Of a stretch of DNA of 64,000 nucleotides, positions 1-9,179 are shown in pieces. Origin of the DNA: Helicobacter brantae. GTDB taxonomy: Bacteria; Campylobacterota; Campylobacteria; Campylobacterales; Helicobacteraceae. The notes below the pieces were generated by a model, which made no database searches, was not told the origin of the DNA, and saw nothing but the letters and a program-made list of their open reading frames with translations. The first letter of the stretch is position 1. Every line of letters starts with the position of its first letter. The DNA lies in assembly GCF_003364205.1 (NCBI RefSeq), contig NZ_NXLV01000006.1, positions 1 to 64,000 on the forward strand. The letters are read 5' to 3'. The position numbers and the translations under genes were made by a program.

Positions 1-860
1 GAAGCATTACCCTAAGTAATAGTGGAGCAAATAATGCAACTATTGGGGAAAATGGAACTCTCACATTGCAAGGTGAAAACAATCAGCTCACAAGTGTAAG
101 CTCTACTACGAGTGGAACACTAAGTCTTGATGGAGCTTCAAATGAAAATGGAGTGAGTGCTAGTGTTTCAAATGCGATTACAGGCAATAGCACTACTCTA
201 AACTTCAATGGAAGAACAGATAAAAAAGCAGAGATGACTCTAAATGCTAGTGGTAATTTTCTCAAAGCAATCACTTTAGGAAGCAATGCAGTGGAGAATA
301 AGCTTATCCTCACTCAAGGAGATACAAGTATTGAGAGTGCTGTAAATGTAGGGGCAAGTCAAGCTCTTGCTTTTGATTTGGCAAATGGCACGACTTTGGC
401 ACTCTCACAAGGGCTTTCATCAAGCAATGGTGGAACTTCACTTTTCAATGTCAAAGATAGTGCCTCTTCGACAATCAATGGAAATATCACTTTGAGTAAT
501 AATGGAGTAAATAATGTAACTATTGGCAATAATGGAACTCTTACTTTGCAAGGTGAAAACAATCAGCTCACAAGTGTAAGCTCTACTACGAGTGGAACAC
601 TAAGTCTTGATGGAGCTTCAAATGAAAATGGGGTTACTGCTAGTGTTTCAAATGCGATTACAGGCAATAGCACTACTCTTGATTTCAATGGTGCAAATGG
701 CAAAAAAGCAGAGATGACTCTAAGTGATGGTGGCAATTTTCTCAAAGCAATCACTTTGGGAAGCAATGCAGTGGAGAATAAGCTTATCCTCACTCAAGGA
801 GATACAAGTATTGAGAGTGCTGTAAGTGTAGAGGCAAATCAAGCTCTTGCTTTTGATTTG
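1..860 (+). repeat. 480-bp tandem repeat inside autotransporter passenger
   Basis: Bases 1-480 and 481-about 860 align at a constant offset of 480 bp. Long blocks are identical, for example the stretch starting at 69 and again at 549. Each unit encodes 160 residues. The second copy is incomplete and diverges after about 860; more copies may lie upstream of the window. Confidence 0.92.
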
Positions 861-3656
861 GGAGATGGTGTAGAGCTTTTATTATCCAAAGGAATGCAAT
901 CTGTTGGTAAGTCCTATATCACTATCCCAAGCAATTCTTCAGCCTCAATCAGTGGGGAAAATGGAAATATTGAAATTGATACAATCAATCTTGGAAATAT
1001 ACAAGGACGATTAAGAAGCTTAAATGTTTATAGCACACTCACTCTCAACAATCCTCAAACTACAACGATAAAAAACTTCAATCCCATTTCAGATACAAGC
1101 TCTATAATACTAAAGAATGGTGAGGTGGTAATCGCCAACCCCCTATCCATCAATCAAGACAAGATACTCAATTTCACTTTCAATCAGCCCTCAACACTTA
1201 CTTTTGAGAAAAATATTAGCAACAATGGAGTATTGAGATTTAACTTTAATGAGAGTGGGATTCTTGTCCTCAAAGAAGTATCACAAGAGAATAGTAAAGC
1301 AATTTTTGAAATCAATCTTGGAAATGAAAATAACTCTGGCGTTAATGCAAGTATAGAAGACAACACGCCTATCTCCAATCTCAGTATCAATATACACTCC
1401 AAAAATACAGCACTGCAATATGGCGACACTCAAGGATTGATATTCTCTCAAGGCACAAATGAAATCACCTTTATGGGAGATCAAACAAGTCTTGAATGGA
1501 AAAATCTAAATGGAGCAAAACTCTCATCTATTCAAACTACAGGAGGAATAACAAATGTTTATTTCAATGGAGTAAGCACAGAAATTGACAAAAACAACTA
1601 TGCTCTTCTTGATTGTGGGCTTGAAAACAATGGTGGAGAACTCAACATTGTCTTAGGTTCAACGACACAAAACTCCATCCAATCATCTCATGCCAAAATC
1701 AATAATGACATTATTACCACCAACAATGCCAAGACAAAAATTTCTTTTGGAAGTGAGGGAAACATCTTGTTCTTAGGTGGGAATACCAACACAATTTCTG
1801 CAATAGAAAACTACTCTAACTCCACAAATAATACAATTTCACTTGCCAATATTGATGAATTTGGCAATGATTCTGTTGGCAATAGCACTAGAGGAGAATA
1901 CAAAACACTTCTAATCAATGGAGATAATGAGGCAATCAAGGGGGAAAATCTCCATTTTGTTGTGTATGTCAATCCAGATTCTGCTCAAAGCTCCAACCAA
2001 ACACTCATCTATGGAGATAGAATTATTATTGACACAGAAGCAATTGGAAAAGAGTCAAAAAATCATAATCTAAGCGTAGTATTTTCAAAGGGCACACAAC
2101 TTAGTGAGCTAGAAAATCTCAAAAGAGGAATATCTATTGCGACTGTCAAAAAACTCTCCACTAGAGCCACATCTGACACTTCAGAAGATGCACTCATTTT
2201 CAATTCTGAAGAAAAAGCAATTTTTGGTTTTAATCTTGCGACACTTAAATTCAATCCTGTTGAAACAGATATTAATGGACAAAGTGGAAGTGGATATACA
2301 ACATATTTTCTTACAAAAGCAATCAATAATGGTGTTATTGTAGCCGAGCAAGAAATCACAGCCACAGCTTTCACTCTCAATTATGATTTATATATGGCAA
2401 ATCTTAACTCTTTGAATAAAAGAATGGGAGAATTGCGTGAGAATAATCATAGCCAAGGAGTATGGGCAAGAGTCTTTAATGGGGCTTTGAGTAATGACTT
2501 TGGACTAGGAAGTAAGAGCAATTACACCACTATTCAAGCAGGATATGATTATGCTTTTGGGTTTGAGGGAGCAAATAACTATCTAGGAGTAGCTCTCTCT
2601 TATGCACTCTCTACTTCTACTTCAAACAACTACGCCTTTGACGAAAATAGACAGAAAAGAGGGATTGATGGGATTTATAGCAATGCAGTAGAAGTGGCTT
2701 TGTATAACTCTTATGTGAGTGATAGGGGTTGGTATAATGATAGTATTGCTAAGTTTAGCTATATTATGAGCAAATTCAATATCAATAATCTCAACAACAA
2801 TACTTCTACAAGCAATGATACTTCTAACTTCGCTCTCACTCTTAGTGATGAAGTGGGATATGTCTTTAAGCTTGGAGAGAGTAAAGAGTGGAGTATCACT
2901 CCTCAAGTAGAAGCCACATTTGGATACTTTAATCAAAGTAATTTCAAACAAACCTTGGTTAATTCTAGTGATTTCCTCAATTCTAGTGCTGATGCAGTAT
3001 TGACTTTGAGAACTAGAGTGGGAAGTGCATTTGGCTATGACTTTAAAGCTTTCACTCAAAAAGATACTTTCAATGCCTCACTTTATGTAGGAGCATTCTA
3101 TGAGTATGATTATGTGAGTGGGGGAGAGATTACAATGAGCACAAATTATATAGACAAACAAAGCAATAAGCTAAGTGATATTAGCTCTGATGGAAGAGTG
3201 GTGATGAATGTAGGAACTAATATGTCTATCAAAGACAATACTAGAATCTACTTTGATTTTGAAAAAAGCTTTATGGGGAAAATCAATACTGATTATCAAG
3301 TCAATGTGGGAGTGAGATATAGCTTTGGAGAGAGTGATGGATATAGCCCAATCCTTGAAAAAGCTGATTACAAAGCACCACTAAAGATTGAAGGGGAAGA
3401 GAAAGAGGGGGAAGAGAGCAAAGAAAATAAAGAGAATGGAGAGAAGATAGAGGGCAAAGAGAGTGAGGGGGAAGCAAAAAGCGATAAGACAAAAGAGAGT
3501 AAAAGCGATAAAGCAGAAAATACAAAGACAGAAAAAGATTTAAAAGAAAATATGCAAGAGCAAGAAGAAGCAAAACAAACTTTAGAGAAAGAAAGCAAGA
3601 CTATCAAAAACAATGCTTCAAAAGATAAAACAACACAAAGAGGCGAGAAAAAATAA
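1..3656 (+). CDS. autotransporter (type V secretion), 3' part of gene
   Basis: Frame is open from the first base, so the start and signal peptide lie outside the window. The visible part has an Asn/Ser/Thr/Gly-rich passenger with repeated beta-helix-like strands, beginning with almost two copies of a 160-residue repeat. The autotransporter beta-barrel begins near nt 2380 with the NYDLYMANLNSLNKRMGELR signature, closely matching the autotransporter at 51202-55277, and ends at the YSF motif near nt 3326. Unusually, the barrel is followed by about 109 residues of Glu/Lys/Ser-rich, low-complexity sequence; barrels of this family normally end at the terminal aromatic residue, as the third autotransporter does. 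Expected location is the outer membrane with the passenger at the cell surface. Specific adhesin or toxin function is not visible. Confidence 0.9.
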   Translation, partial: SITLSNSGANNATIGENGTLTLQGENNQLTSVSSTTSGTLSLDGASNENGVSASVSNAITGNSTTLNFNGRTDKKAEMTLNASGNFLKAITLGSNAVENKLILTQGDTSIESAVNVGASQALAFDLANGTTLALSQGLSSSNGGTSLFNVKDSASSTINGNITLSNNGVNNVTIGNNGTLTLQGENNQLTSVSSTTSGTLSLDGASNENGVTASVSNAITGNSTTLDFNGANGKKAEMTLSDGGNFLKAITLGSNAVENKLILTQGDTSIESAVSVEANQALAFDLGDGVELLLSKGMQSVGKSYITIPSNSSASISGENGNIEIDTINLGNIQGRLRSLNVYSTLTLNNPQTTTIKNFNPISDTSSIILKNGEVVIANPLSINQDKILNFTFNQPSTLTFEKNISNNGVLRFNFNESGILVLKEVSQENSKAIFEINLGNENNSGVNASIEDNTPISNLSINIHSKNTALQYGDTQGLIFSQGTNEITFMGDQTSLEWKNLNGAKLSSIQTTGGITNVYFNGVSTEIDKNNYALLDCGLENNGGELNIVLGSTTQNSIQSSHAKINNDIITTNNAKTKISFGSEGNILFLGGNTNTISAIENYSNSTNNTISLANIDEFGNDSVGNSTRGEYKTLLINGDNEAIKGENLHFVVYVNPDSAQSSNQTLIYGDRIIIDTEAIGKESKNHNLSVVFSKGTQLSELENLKRGISIATVKKLSTRATSDTSEDALIFNSEEKAIFGFNLATLKFNPVETDINGQSGSGYTTYFLTKAINNGVIVAEQEITATAFTLNYDLYMANLNSLNKRMGELRENNHSQGVWARVFNGALSNDFGLGSKSNYTTIQAGYDYAFGFEGANNYLGVALSYALSTSTSNNYAFDENRQKRGIDGIYSNAVEVALYNSYVSDRGWYNDSIAKFSYIMSKFNINNLNNNTSTSNDTSNFALTLSDEVGYVFKLGESKEWSITPQVEATFGYFNQSNFKQTLVNSSDFLNSSADAVLTLRTRVGSAFGYDFKAFTQKDTFNASLYVGAFYEYDYVSGGEITMSTNYIDKQSNKLSDISSDGRVVMNVGTNMSIKDNTRIYFDFEKSFMGKINTDYQVNVGVRYSFGESDGYSPILEKADYKAPLKIEGEEKEGEESKENKENGEKIEGKESEGEAKSDKTKESKSDKAENTKTEKDLKENMQEQEEAKQTLEKESKTIKNNASKDKTTQRGEKK

Positions 3657-3674
3657 GAGGTGATTGCACCTCTT
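3655..3674. terminator. bidirectional stem-loop between convergent genes
   Basis: Perfect 8-bp inverted repeat AAGAGGTG / CACCTCTT with an ATTG loop, overlapping the autotransporter stop codon. Read on the minus strand it is followed by ATTTTTT, so it fits a rho-independent terminator for the mnmE-side operon. Confidence 0.7.
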
Positions 3675-3685
3675 CCCCCCCCCCC
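3675..3685 (+). repeat. 11-bp poly-C homopolymer tract
   Basis: Eleven consecutive C between the stem-loop and the mnmE stop codon. It is outside both reading frames as they stand. Its length equals the two other tracts at 55236 and 55364. Confidence 0.9.
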
Positions 3686-5034
3686 TATTTCCCCAAACAA
3701 AACTCACTAAACATTTTATCTAGCAAATCTGCTCCATCATAGGGTTTGGTAATCTTGCCAATACTCTCAATCGCATCTCTGATATTATAAGAAAACAACT
3801 CCAAACACCCATTATCTAGCATTGTCTTAGCTTCCGTGAGATAGCTCAAAGTCTTTTGCACACTCTGAATCTGATTGGCACTTGAGAGGATAATCTCACT
3901 GCTCTCACTCCCCTCTAATATCCCTTGCAAATAGTTTATTAACTCTTTGATTTCTTTGTTTTGTGCTGAGAGGGAGAAAGAGGGATAAGGCAGGGTATTG
4001 CAAGATTTTTGAGGCAAATCGGATTTATTGAAAATGCTGATGATCTGCTTATCACCCTGCTCTCTTAAAAGCTCTATGATCTTCTCATCTTCACTATCAA
4101 ACTCTCTGGAGCTATCAAAGACAGCCAAAACAATGTCGCTTTTCTCAATCGCTTCTTTGCTTTTGGCAATCCCAATATTTTCAATCTCATCACTACTCTC
4201 TCTAATCCCTGCTGTATCAATAAGTCTTACTTGTGTGCTTCCGATATTTAGCACTTCCTCAATCGTATCTCTTGTCGTCCCTGCAATATTGCTGATGATA
4301 GCTCTATCATAGAGAAGCAAGGCATTAAGCAAAGAACTTTTTCCTACATTGGGTTTGCCCACAATACAAAGTGAAAACCCCTCAAAGATTCCAATCCTAG
4401 CTTTGGAGTGCATCAAAATCTCTTCTAATCTCTCATAGAGCACATCAATCTTTTGATGAAGGTTTTGAAGTGTATCTTCTGGGATATCTTCCTCACTATA
4501 ATCAATCATTACTTCACTATAAGCCAAAACTTCATACAAACTCTCTCTTGAGTTTTCTACAAACACACTTAGCTCGCCTTTGAGCTGTCTAAGTAGAGTT
4601 TTTTGAGCTTCAATACTTTTAGCCTCAATGAGCTTTGCCACAGCTTGGGCTTGAGAGAGATCAAGCCGACCATTGAGAAATGCTCTTTTGGTAAATTCTC
4701 CATTTTCAGCCAATCTCGCCCCCAAATGCACCACCTCTTCAAGTATTCGCCTCACCATCATATTCCCCCCGTGGCATTGGATCTCACACACATCTTCTCT
4801 AGTGTAGCTATGAGGGGCTTTGAAATAGATGACTATCACTTCATCAAGTGCTTCTCCCTCTCTATCATAGAGGGTGCAAAGTGTGGCATAACGAGGGGTG
4901 AAAGAAGTTTTTTTGCTTAGGGTTTGGATAATTGAAAGGCTTTGCTCTCCACTAATCCTCACAATCCCCACAGCTCCACCCCCCAAAGGTGTGCAAATGG
5001 CTGTAATTGTAGAGCTATTTAGTTCTAAACTCAT
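3685..5034 (-). CDS. mnmE: tRNA uridine-5-carboxymethylaminomethyl(34) GTPase MnmE
   Basis: GTPase that with MnmG modifies U34 of tRNAs reading split codon boxes. The 449-residue length is normal. The N-terminal folate-binding domain opens with a typical SSTITAICTPLGGGAVGIVRISG segment. The G domain shows G1 GKPNVGKS (226-233), G2 AGTTRDT (251-257), G3 DTAG (273-276) and G4 NKSD (about 336). The C-terminal catalytic FCLGK motif is present. It is the last gene of the rpmH-rnpA-yidD-yidC-khpB-mnmE run and its start overlaps khpB by 20 bp, so it is co-transcribed and probably translationally coupled. Confidence 0.97.
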   Translation of the reverse strand: MSLELNSSTITAICTPLGGGAVGIVRISGEQSLSIIQTLSKKTSFTPRYATLCTLYDREGEALDEVIVIYFKAPHSYTREDVCEIQCHGGNMMVRRILEEVVHLGARLAENGEFTKRAFLNGRLDLSQAQAVAKLIEAKSIEAQKTLLRQLKGELSVFVENSRESLYEVLAYSEVMIDYSEEDIPEDTLQNLHQKIDVLYERLEEILMHSKARIGIFEGFSLCIVGKPNVGKSSLLNALLLYDRAIISNIAGTTRDTIEEVLNIGSTQVRLIDTAGIRESSDEIENIGIAKSKEAIEKSDIVLAVFDSSREFDSEDEKIIELLREQGDKQIISIFNKSDLPQKSCNTLPYPSFSLSAQNKEIKELINYLQGILEGSESSEIILSSANQIQSVQKTLSYLTEAKTMLDNGCLELFSYNIRDAIESIGKITKPYDGADLLDKMFSEFCLGK

Positions 5035-5779
5035 TGATAGATATCACGCTCTCAATCTCTGAAACTTGCTTGATGATGATATATTTATCAGGAATTGCCT
5101 CACGAAATCTCCTTAGAGCGATACTTGCTGTGAGGGGATCAAAGGCACGAGATTGAAAAAATGTGCGAGAGATGATTTGATTGTAGTTTTCTTCCAAATA
5201 TTCCTCAATCTTTTTTTCTTTGTTTTTGAGAAAATCTGCAATCTCAAGTCTCAATCCCATTCCATACTCTTTTTTGATCCAAATCGCTAGGAGATGATAG
5301 ATTGAACTATATCGATAACCTCTCTCACCAATTAGCAATCCACAATCTGCTCCAAAAAACTCAATATGGACGACTTCTCCCTCTACTCTTACTTTGATAT
5401 TTTCAATCTCATAGGGTAGAAGTGCAAAAAGCTCATTGACTTCTTTAGTAAGCTTTTTGGCAATTTCTGAAGGGGTAAGCTTCTCTTGGAAAAAATTTTC
5501 CTCAATTTGAGAATAAGGACTTTTGGGGCTTTGGCTATATTCCTCTTCAAAAGAGCTTATATCCTCAAATTCTTTGCTCTCCTCAACTTTGGGAGAAGCA
5601 ACTACCCCTTGCCCTCCTCTCTTTCTAGCGACGATGATTCCATCTCGTCTGCCAAATCCCAAAAAACCATTTGAGGGCTCTAGGGCGATTTCATATTCTA
5701 GCTCTTCTTGAGGGCAACCAAAATACACTGAAGCATTTTTGAGGGCTTCTTGGATTGTAGGAGCATTAAATCGTTTCAT
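5015..5779 (-). CDS. khpB: Jag/KhpB family RNA-binding protein
   Basis: RNA-binding protein conserved between yidC and mnmE. An N-terminal Jag-N domain (about residues 1-52, with GFLGFGRRD) is followed by a Ser/Glu-rich linker, a KH domain with the GERG loop (about 150-200) and a C-terminal R3H domain (about 200-254, with the SRAFDPLTASIALRRFRE helix). Length is 254 residues. Its start overlaps the yidC stop by 4 bp. In Gram-positive relatives the family works with KhpA in RNA regulation affecting envelope growth; the role here is inferred from family and position only. Confidence 0.93.
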   Translation of the reverse strand: MKRFNAPTIQEALKNASVYFGCPQEELEYEIALEPSNGFLGFGRRDGIIVARKRGGQGVVASPKVEESKEFEDISSFEEEYSQSPKSPYSQIEENFFQEKLTPSEIAKKLTKEVNELFALLPYEIENIKVRVEGEVVHIEFFGADCGLLIGERGYRYSSIYHLLAIWIKKEYGMGLRLEIADFLKNKEKKIEEYLEENYNQIISRTFFQSRAFDPLTASIALRRFREAIPDKYIIIKQVSEIESVISINEFRTK

Positions 5780-7392
5780 TTTCTTGCCTCCTTTTGCTTA
5801 GCTACAATGCGATTGATAAGCATTTGTTGTGCGATTGAGAGGAGGTTATTCACGCTCCAGTAAAGCACCAATCCTGCAGGGAATGGGAAGATGATGAAAA
5901 AGATTGTGAAAAATAGTGGCAAAAGCTTGAAAACTTTTTCTTGCATTGGATCAGTATAGGTTGTGGGCGTCATCATTTGAGAGATATACATCGTAATTCC
6001 CATCACCAAAGGCAAGATATAGTAAGGATCAATCACAGAGAGATCGTGAATCCACAAAATCCACGGCTCAGCCTTAAGCTCCACAGCACAATATAACACT
6101 TTATAGATTGCAAAAAACACAGGGATTTGAAGAAGCAAGGGCAAACACCCTCCCAAAGGATTAGCACCATTTTTCTTATAAAGCTCCATAATGTGCTTTT
6201 GCATTTTTTGTGGATCATCTTTGTATTGAGCTTGAATCTGCTTCATTTCTGGAGCTAATTCTTTGAGCTTTTGCATTCCTAACATTCCCTTGTAGCTAAG
6301 TGGGAAGAGTGCCACACGCACCAAAATTGTCAGCAATACAATCGCCCATCCCCAATTTCCGATGAGATTATGCAACACTTCCAAAAGCAAGAAAAGAGGT
6401 TTGGCGAAAAATGTAATCAGTCCATACTCTACCACATCTGTAAGTGGGGGATAGAGAGCTTTGAGTTCTTGATAGTTTTTTGCTCCAATATAGCCATCTA
6501 CACTTCCATTGCCTTGAAGTGAAACAAAGGCAATAGGGCTTTGAGCTTTGATATTTCCATCTACAAGCACATCAAGTTTTTTTCCACCTTTATCAAACAA
6601 AATACTTGCAAAATAGCGATCCACACTTGCTACAAATGTAGAGTCTTTGAAGTTTTCTACACCTTCAACATCATCTTTCTCAAACTTCTCTAATGTCCCT
6701 CCATCTTTTTGCACGATTGTTCCCAAAAAGACATAAGTATCATTCTCTACCATTGGTCTTGCACCATTGGTGATGAAGTATTGCATTGAAGGGTTGCTTG
6801 CAATCAGCTCAATTTTGTAGCTCAAATCAGGATTGATTGTAAGAATTTTTTTGAAACTTTCTTTTCCTAGAGTTTGCACTAGCTCTATTTTGATAGGCTC
6901 TTTATCCAAAATTACTTCTTTGCTTGAGGTTTGATAAGCGTTTTTAAATGCCAATTCATTGAGGGCAGTATCTGAAAATCTTACTTCAAGTGGGCGAATA
7001 GATTGTGAATCAAAAAGAGGCAATCTATCAGGCAAAGTTACATCTTTTTTCTTACCAAAGAGTTTGGAGAGAAGATTTTCTTGAGGGGGTGTGATGAATT
7101 TCTTGTCTTTAAGATAGACTTGAGCGATTCTTCCAAGCGTATCAATCTCGATATCAAAATCTTTGGATTTTACGATTGTCAAAACTTCAGTTTTTGAAAC
7201 ACTTTGCATAGAGGTATTTTGCACAGGAGCTTGTGCGACTTGATTGTCTTGTGGGAGTGCTTGAGCGGTTTTGCTCTCTTTCTTTTCTTGTGGGAAAAAA
7301 TAGGAGTAAATGCTTAGACACAAAATTGTCAAAGCGATAGCCAAAAGCATTTTGCTAATGGAAGTTGTATTTTCTTGATTGGGTGGTTGCAT
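5776..7392 (-). CDS. yidC: membrane protein insertase YidC
   Basis: Inserts and folds inner-membrane proteins, alone or with SecYEG. The 538-residue Gram-negative form has an N-terminal signal-anchor (about 14-32), a large periplasmic beta domain (about 60-330) and a conserved C-terminal bundle of five membrane segments beginning near GNWGWAIVLLTILVRVALFP, whose Arg lies in the hydrophilic groove of the family. The basic tail NRIVAKQKEARK fits ribosome contact. Overlaps khpB by 4 bp and yidD by 1 bp. Confidence 0.97.
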   Translation of the reverse strand: MQPPNQENTTSISKMLLAIALTILCLSIYSYFFPQEKKESKTAQALPQDNQVAQAPVQNTSMQSVSKTEVLTIVKSKDFDIEIDTLGRIAQVYLKDKKFITPPQENLLSKLFGKKKDVTLPDRLPLFDSQSIRPLEVRFSDTALNELAFKNAYQTSSKEVILDKEPIKIELVQTLGKESFKKILTINPDLSYKIELIASNPSMQYFITNGARPMVENDTYVFLGTIVQKDGGTLEKFEKDDVEGVENFKDSTFVASVDRYFASILFDKGGKKLDVLVDGNIKAQSPIAFVSLQGNGSVDGYIGAKNYQELKALYPPLTDVVEYGLITFFAKPLFLLLEVLHNLIGNWGWAIVLLTILVRVALFPLSYKGMLGMQKLKELAPEMKQIQAQYKDDPQKMQKHIMELYKKNGANPLGGCLPLLLQIPVFFAIYKVLYCAVELKAEPWILWIHDLSVIDPYYILPLVMGITMYISQMMTPTTYTDPMQEKVFKLLPLFFTIFFIIFPFPAGLVLYWSVNNLLSIAQQMLINRIVAKQKEARK

Positions 7393-7760
7393 TACAAATC
7401 CTTAATAATATAGGCTCGAATCTTAATCGGCTTGCAAACAAAAAATGATAATTTCAAAGGCTGATAGGGGATAATCCAATACTTAACCCCTCTAGGTGAG
7501 GAATAAATCCTTTGGATTTCAATCCAAATACAAGGATAATCATATCCACCCTTGAAAAATTGATTGCATTTAAAAATCCTTATTATAGAGAAAAACAAAG
7601 CATAAAAACTAGGAGTTAGCTCAAAAAGTGTCAAAGAATAAGAAGAGCAAGTGGGATGAAACCGACAGCTTGGAGCAAAAAGAGGAGAAATCCATCGCTG
7701 ATAAAACCTCACCACCCCTCTAAAAATCGCCCTTATAAGCTCATCTGCTCTTCTAAGCAC
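7392..7760 (-). CDS. yidD: membrane protein insertion efficiency factor YidD
   Basis: Small membrane-associated protein that improves YidC-dependent insertion. Shows the family core RFYQRWISPLFAPSCRFHPTCSSYSL (residues about 18-44, three conserved Cys) and KGGYDYP. At 122 residues it is longer than many homologues (70-90) because of a hydrophobic and basic C-terminal tail of about 45 residues, which is hard to assign. Sits between rnpA (8-bp overlap) and yidC (1-bp overlap), as in most bacteria. Confidence 0.93.
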   Translation of the reverse strand: MLRRADELIRAIFRGVVRFYQRWISPLFAPSCRFHPTCSSYSLTLFELTPSFYALFFSIIRIFKCNQFFKGGYDYPCIWIEIQRIYSSPRGVKYWIIPYQPLKLSFFVCKPIKIRAYIIKDL

Positions 7761-8151
7761 TCTTTTTCCCTGCCACTTTTGGCAAAAAGCCTAAAATCTC
7801 TTTCTCCATTTGTGCATACTGCATTGCACTTACTCCATCTTTTGCCATAAAGATGATAATCGTTTCAGGGAAAAGATGATGATATTGACGACAAAAAGCT
7901 CTAAATCTTCGTTTGATTTTGTTACGCTCTGGGGAATTGCCAATTTTTTTGGAGACACTCAATCCCAAAAAAAACTTTTCTCTAGCATTACAAAAAGAAG
8001 AGAGGATTTTTTTCTCTTTGTAAGAAAATTCTCTTTTTTGCAATGAAGGATGAGAGAAGTTCAAGACATAGAGGTTGAAAAACTCTCCATAATGTCTTCT
8101 CCCATTTTTATAAACAAAGTCAAATTCAGCTTTGTTTTTGAGTGTATTCAT
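7753..8151 (-). CDS. rnpA: ribonuclease P protein component
   Basis: Protein subunit of RNase P, which matures tRNA 5' ends. The 132-residue basic protein contains the family signature ERNKIKRRFRAFCR (about 77-90) and the N-terminal LKNKAEFDFVYKNGRR segment. Begins 2 bp after the rpmH stop and overlaps yidD by 8 bp. Confidence 0.94.
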   Translation of the reverse strand: MNTLKNKAEFDFVYKNGRRHYGEFFNLYVLNFSHPSLQKREFSYKEKKILSSFCNAREKFFLGLSVSKKIGNSPERNKIKRRFRAFCRQYHHLFPETIIIFMAKDGVSAMQYAQMEKEILGFLPKVAGKKSA

Positions 8152-8153
8152 AC

Positions 8154-8288
8154 TTATACAGAAAGTCTTTTTCTACCTTTTGCTCTTCTAGCATTGATAA
8201 CTTTTCGACCATTCTTTGTCTTCATTCTCACACGGAATCCGTGAGTTCTCTTGCGAGGTGTATTGTGGGGCTGATAAGTTCTTTTCAT
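8154..8288 (-). CDS. rpmH: 50S ribosomal protein L34
   Basis: Forty-four-residue, very basic protein read directly from the sequence: it begins [14 protein letters not shown], continues [17 protein letters not shown] and ends GRKRLSV. This is the canonical L34 sequence and length. It is the first gene of the run leading to mnmE. A TTGTAAAAT box lies about 20 bp upstream (minus strand, near 8310-8320), so the promoter is probably in the 69-bp gap to exbD. Confidence 0.97.
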   Translation of the reverse strand: MKRTYQPHNTPRKRTHGFRVRMKTKNGRKVINARRAKGRKRLSV

Positions 8289-8357
8289 TCTTAATCCTTT
8301 GCTTAATTTTACAAAAGTGTAATTATGCCTTGTTTTGCTTGAGTTTTGGTGTAAAAA

Positions 8358-8747
8358 TTATTTTTTTTGCTCTTTAACCAAAATATAGACTTCATCAAGC
8401 TTGTTTTTTTGCAAAAGTTGCATAACTTGCACAAAAGAATCAAACTCGCTTTTTCTATCCCCTTTTAGCACGATATGAGTCTTTTTATCCAAACTTGCCA
8501 CCCTTGAGCTTAGTGTAGAAAACGCCACCCTCTCATCTCCCCAAAAAAACTTCCCACCCTTATCAATAGAGATGATGATTTCTTTTTTGTCAATCTTTTG
8601 ACTCCCTCCCCCTTCTTCTTGGGATTTGGAAATGTCAATTGGGACTTTGCTTGTATTGACAAAAGTCGCACTTGTAAGCACAATCACAAGCAAAACAAGC
8701 ATAATGTCAATAAATGGGACAAGATTCATTGAATCCATTTTTTTCAT
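8358..8747 (-). CDS. exbD: ExbD/TolR-type biopolymer transport protein
   Basis: Proton-channel partner of ExbB that energises TonB or TolA. The 129-residue protein has a single N-terminal membrane helix (about 10-30) with the essential Asp in VPFIDIMLVLLVIVL, then a periplasmic domain ending in a QLLQKNKLDEVYILVK segment typical of the family. One base separates it from exbB. No tonB is adjacent; H. pylori has the same exbB/exbD pair next to rpmH. Confidence 0.93.
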   Translation of the reverse strand: MKKMDSMNLVPFIDIMLVLLVIVLTSATFVNTSKVPIDISKSQEEGGGSQKIDKKEIIISIDKGGKFFWGDERVAFSTLSSRVASLDKKTHIVLKGDRKSEFDSFVQVMQLLQKNKLDEVYILVKEQKK

Positions 8748-8748
8748 T

Positions 8749-9171
8749 TTATGCCTTTGCTTCTGGGTAGTGATAAATCTCCCATTTTTTGAGGATTATC
8801 TCTGATTTTCTTAGCAATAGATTGTAAGACACGATAGAGGGAATCGCCACGATTAGCCCCATTGCTGTGGCTTTGAGAGCCAAAGAAAGCCCTATCATAA
8901 TGCTTTGAGTATCTGTATTTGCTCCAAGCTGTGAGAAAGTTACCATAATCCCTGCCACAGTTCCTAGCAATCCCACATAAGGAGCATTTGAGCCAATAGT
9001 GGCAATGAGTGTCAAACGCTTATGCAAATCCATCTCTAGCACTCTTTTATCATCATAATCACTCACTCTCATTGTCGCATAAAACCATATTCGCTCTAGT
9101 GCAATTCCTACTACAATCACACTCAAAAAGAGCAAAAACCCTAGCACCCCATAATCAATCATCTCTTTCAT
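8749..9171 (-). CDS. exbB: ExbB/TolQ/MotA-type proton channel protein
   Basis: Inner-membrane channel subunit driving TonB- or Tol-dependent transport. At 140 residues it is the short ExbB form. It has an N-terminal membrane helix (about 8-28), a short cytoplasmic region and two C-terminal helices containing the conserved NAPYVGLLGTVAGIM and SLALKATAMGLIVAIPS segments. Forms a two-gene unit with exbD and follows smpB by 8 bp. Confidence 0.93.
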   Translation of the reverse strand: MKEMIDYGVLGFLLFLSVIVVGIALERIWFYATMRVSDYDDKRVLEMDLHKRLTLIATIGSNAPYVGLLGTVAGIMVTFSQLGANTDTQSIMIGLSLALKATAMGLIVAIPSIVSYNLLLRKSEIILKKWEIYHYPEAKA

Positions 9172-9179
9172 TTTCTATC

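Noticed and set aside
3368-3700. 110-codon open frame opposite the charged autotransporter tail
   Set aside because: Its Ser/Leu/Phe-rich translation only mirrors the Glu/Lys-rich codons on the other strand.
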